54,350 nt of DNA from Candidatus Kapaibacterium sp. (GTDB lineage: Bacteria; Bacteroidota; Ignavibacteria; Kapaibacteriales; UBA7675), in the NCBI GenBank assembly GCA_028284775.1, contig JANQRB010000058.1:1-54350 (forward strand). Direction: 5' to 3'. A program made the translations under genes and the position numbers. This document shows positions 53,456 to 54,350 of this stretch, piece after piece (position 1 is the stretch's first letter; every line of letters starts with the position of its first letter). The notes below the pieces were generated by a model. It was not told the DNA's origin. It ran no database searches and worked only from the letters and a program-made list of their open reading frames with translations.

Positions 53456-53860
53456 TTAATCAGCGGTCAATTGCCGGGCAACAGCGGCCAGATTGTTAAA
53501 TTGGCTGCGATAGGGTTTGATACGTTGTAAATCGCCGGCAAAGCGAATTTTCCCCAGAATTACGGCTTTTGCCGCTTTGACGTCGCCGTACAAAAATTGC
53601 ACCCAATCGTCATAATCCGCACTAAACACCGGGACTTTTTTCGCCGGCGGAGGGATCTGCATGGCGTGACCTTCCTTGTCCCAATAAACATAACCTGTTT
53701 CGATATTGCGATCGCGCACCACAAACTGGACGATCCCCAGTCCGGCCAGCGACTTCCGGTATTCGCTCGCGTTCCAGGCATCGATGTATAAGGACCACCA
53801 CCGCGACGTAAAAATATCACTCGCATCCAGCGAGGAAAGTTGCGAACTCGACATACGCAT
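53456..53860 (-). CDS. SCP2-like (sterol-carrier fold) small protein
   Basis: This 134-residue protein resembles the SCP-2 sterol-transfer fold in its second half: DRNIETGYVYWDKEGHAMQI, FSADYDDWVQFLYGDVKAAK, AVILGKIRFAGDLQRIKPYR, the last part corresponding to the usual amphipathic helix-loop-helix that closes the lipid tunnel. The N-terminal helix begins WWSLYIDAWNASEYRKS. ATGs at 53860 and 53854 are both possible. Such domains bind fatty acyl or sterol-like molecules. It stands alone, convergent to nothing recognisable. The assignment is by pattern only. Confidence 0.65.
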   Translation of the reverse strand: MRMSSSQLSSLDASDIFTSRWWSLYIDAWNASEYRKSLAGLGIVQFVVRDRNIETGYVYWDKEGHAMQIPPPAKKVPVFSADYDDWVQFLYGDVKAAKAVILGKIRFAGDLQRIKPYRSQFNNLAAVARQLTAD

Positions 53861-54350
53861 GTTCCGTCAGTGATTTTACGGAGTCAACAATTGATAGATT
53901 GAGACCTTGCTGGAAGATCCCTGTGGCAGTAGTGTCTCTAATTTAGTCGATATTCGGAAGATCGCAATTACTTATTTAGGAATGAGGCACACTATATCCA
54001 AGGCAAAACCAGGTGGAATCTGTGAGTGGCAAGGAATGGCAGCCTTTGAAACCAGGCAGAGCCGCTGGCTCTGTGTTCCGTTGTTGGTCAAATGGTACAG
54101 GTCCGAGGCTATCCGAACTTGCTGCGCTCCGAGAGCAAGAGTTTCCTTTTAGATTTTTGGGGCGGCAAAGTTTGGAGCTGCCCCGTTACAAATGGATCTT
54201 ACGAGCCTAGCAGAAGCACCAACCACGCCCTGTTCCATAAGGAGAGTGCAATCAAGCTTAATCAGACGCTAATGTAATCCTGGCGGGAATGAACTTCCCT
54301 GCGGCTCGCTCTGGCGACAGGCCGGGGTGTAGTCGCGCGGCGGTCAGGGT
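53861..54350. other. Terminal stretch without a supportable gene
   Basis: Only short frames occur (longest 54013-54210 plus, 65 residues, ELPRYKWILRA at its end) and none shows a domain, signal peptide or clear ribosome site. The region may be the upstream DNA of a gene beyond the window edge. Confidence 0.35.

Noticed and set aside
53080..53499. 139-codon plus-strand frame
   Set aside because: Ser/Arg/Pro-heavy composition without domain, overlapping the SCP2-like gene; another phase of the same DNA looks more protein-like.

Overview
The window is a GC-rich stretch of a Gram-negative chromosome from the FCB superphylum (Bacteroidota/Chlorobiota/Ignavibacteria/Kapabacteria side). Evidence: a SusC-like TonB receptor with a carboxypeptidase-regulatory N-terminus paired with a DUF4249 lipoprotein, four large secreted proteins ending in what look like type IX secretion (T9SS type A) sorting domains, double-domain OmpA proteins, and an IgGFc-binding-domain cargo. 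I would not name a genus. No rRNA, tRNA, CRISPR array, prophage or intact insertion sequence was seen.

Layout. 1-8.1 kb: the 3' part of an amidohydrolase, a DUF4249 lipoprotein/TonB receptor pair, an RsmB-type rRNA methyltransferase with a medium-chain reductase, and a SprA-related HEAAH protein. 8.2-20.3 kb: a cytoplasmic TPR histidine kinase, a DUF2279 membrane protein, an IgGFc-binding T9SS cargo, a stop-riddled minus-strand gene remnant with its own terminator, a PAS-rich hybrid kinase, a transglutaminase-like membrane protein and the first double-OmpA protein. 20.5-27.1 kb: an unrecognised protein and then a tight TetR-LolA-like-FtsX-FtsX-ATPase-beta-barrel operon behind a near-perfect TetR-type operator. 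27.9-41.1 kb: an M43 metalloprotease, an NTF2-like/AhpD-like/MarR group, an FN3 T9SS protein, a CotH-kinase/lamin-tail T9SS protein and the second double-OmpA paralogue. 41.5-49.4 kb: a small cysteine-rich exported protein, a barrel-protein remnant, an alginate-export-type porin next to a NIT-domain chemoreceptor, a MITE-like element, and a receiver-AAA+-Fis regulator whose sigma-54 contact loop is degenerate. 49.4-54.3 kb: small metabolic proteins, D-Ala-D-Ala ligase overlapping a threonine dehydratase, an SCP2-like protein and a gene-poor tail.

How the genes fit together. The dominant theme is the cell envelope: outer-membrane receptors, porins, OmpA-type peptidoglycan anchors, T9SS cargo, peptidoglycan precursor synthesis and a probable envelope lipid/lipoprotein transporter. 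The most system-like unit is the TetR-controlled operon (21.3-27.1 kb). It combines a periplasmic LolA-like carrier, an ABC engine with two different FtsX-type permeases, and an outer-membrane barrel, so it could move a hydrophobic substrate across the whole envelope. Around it lie several orphan signalling proteins (two kinases, a chemoreceptor and an atypical AAA+ response regulator) without adjacent partners. The long gene-free gaps (13.9-14.7, 27.1-27.9, 41.9-43.0, 46.7-47.8 and 52.7-53.5 kb) hold gene fossils, dyads and one MITE-like repeat.
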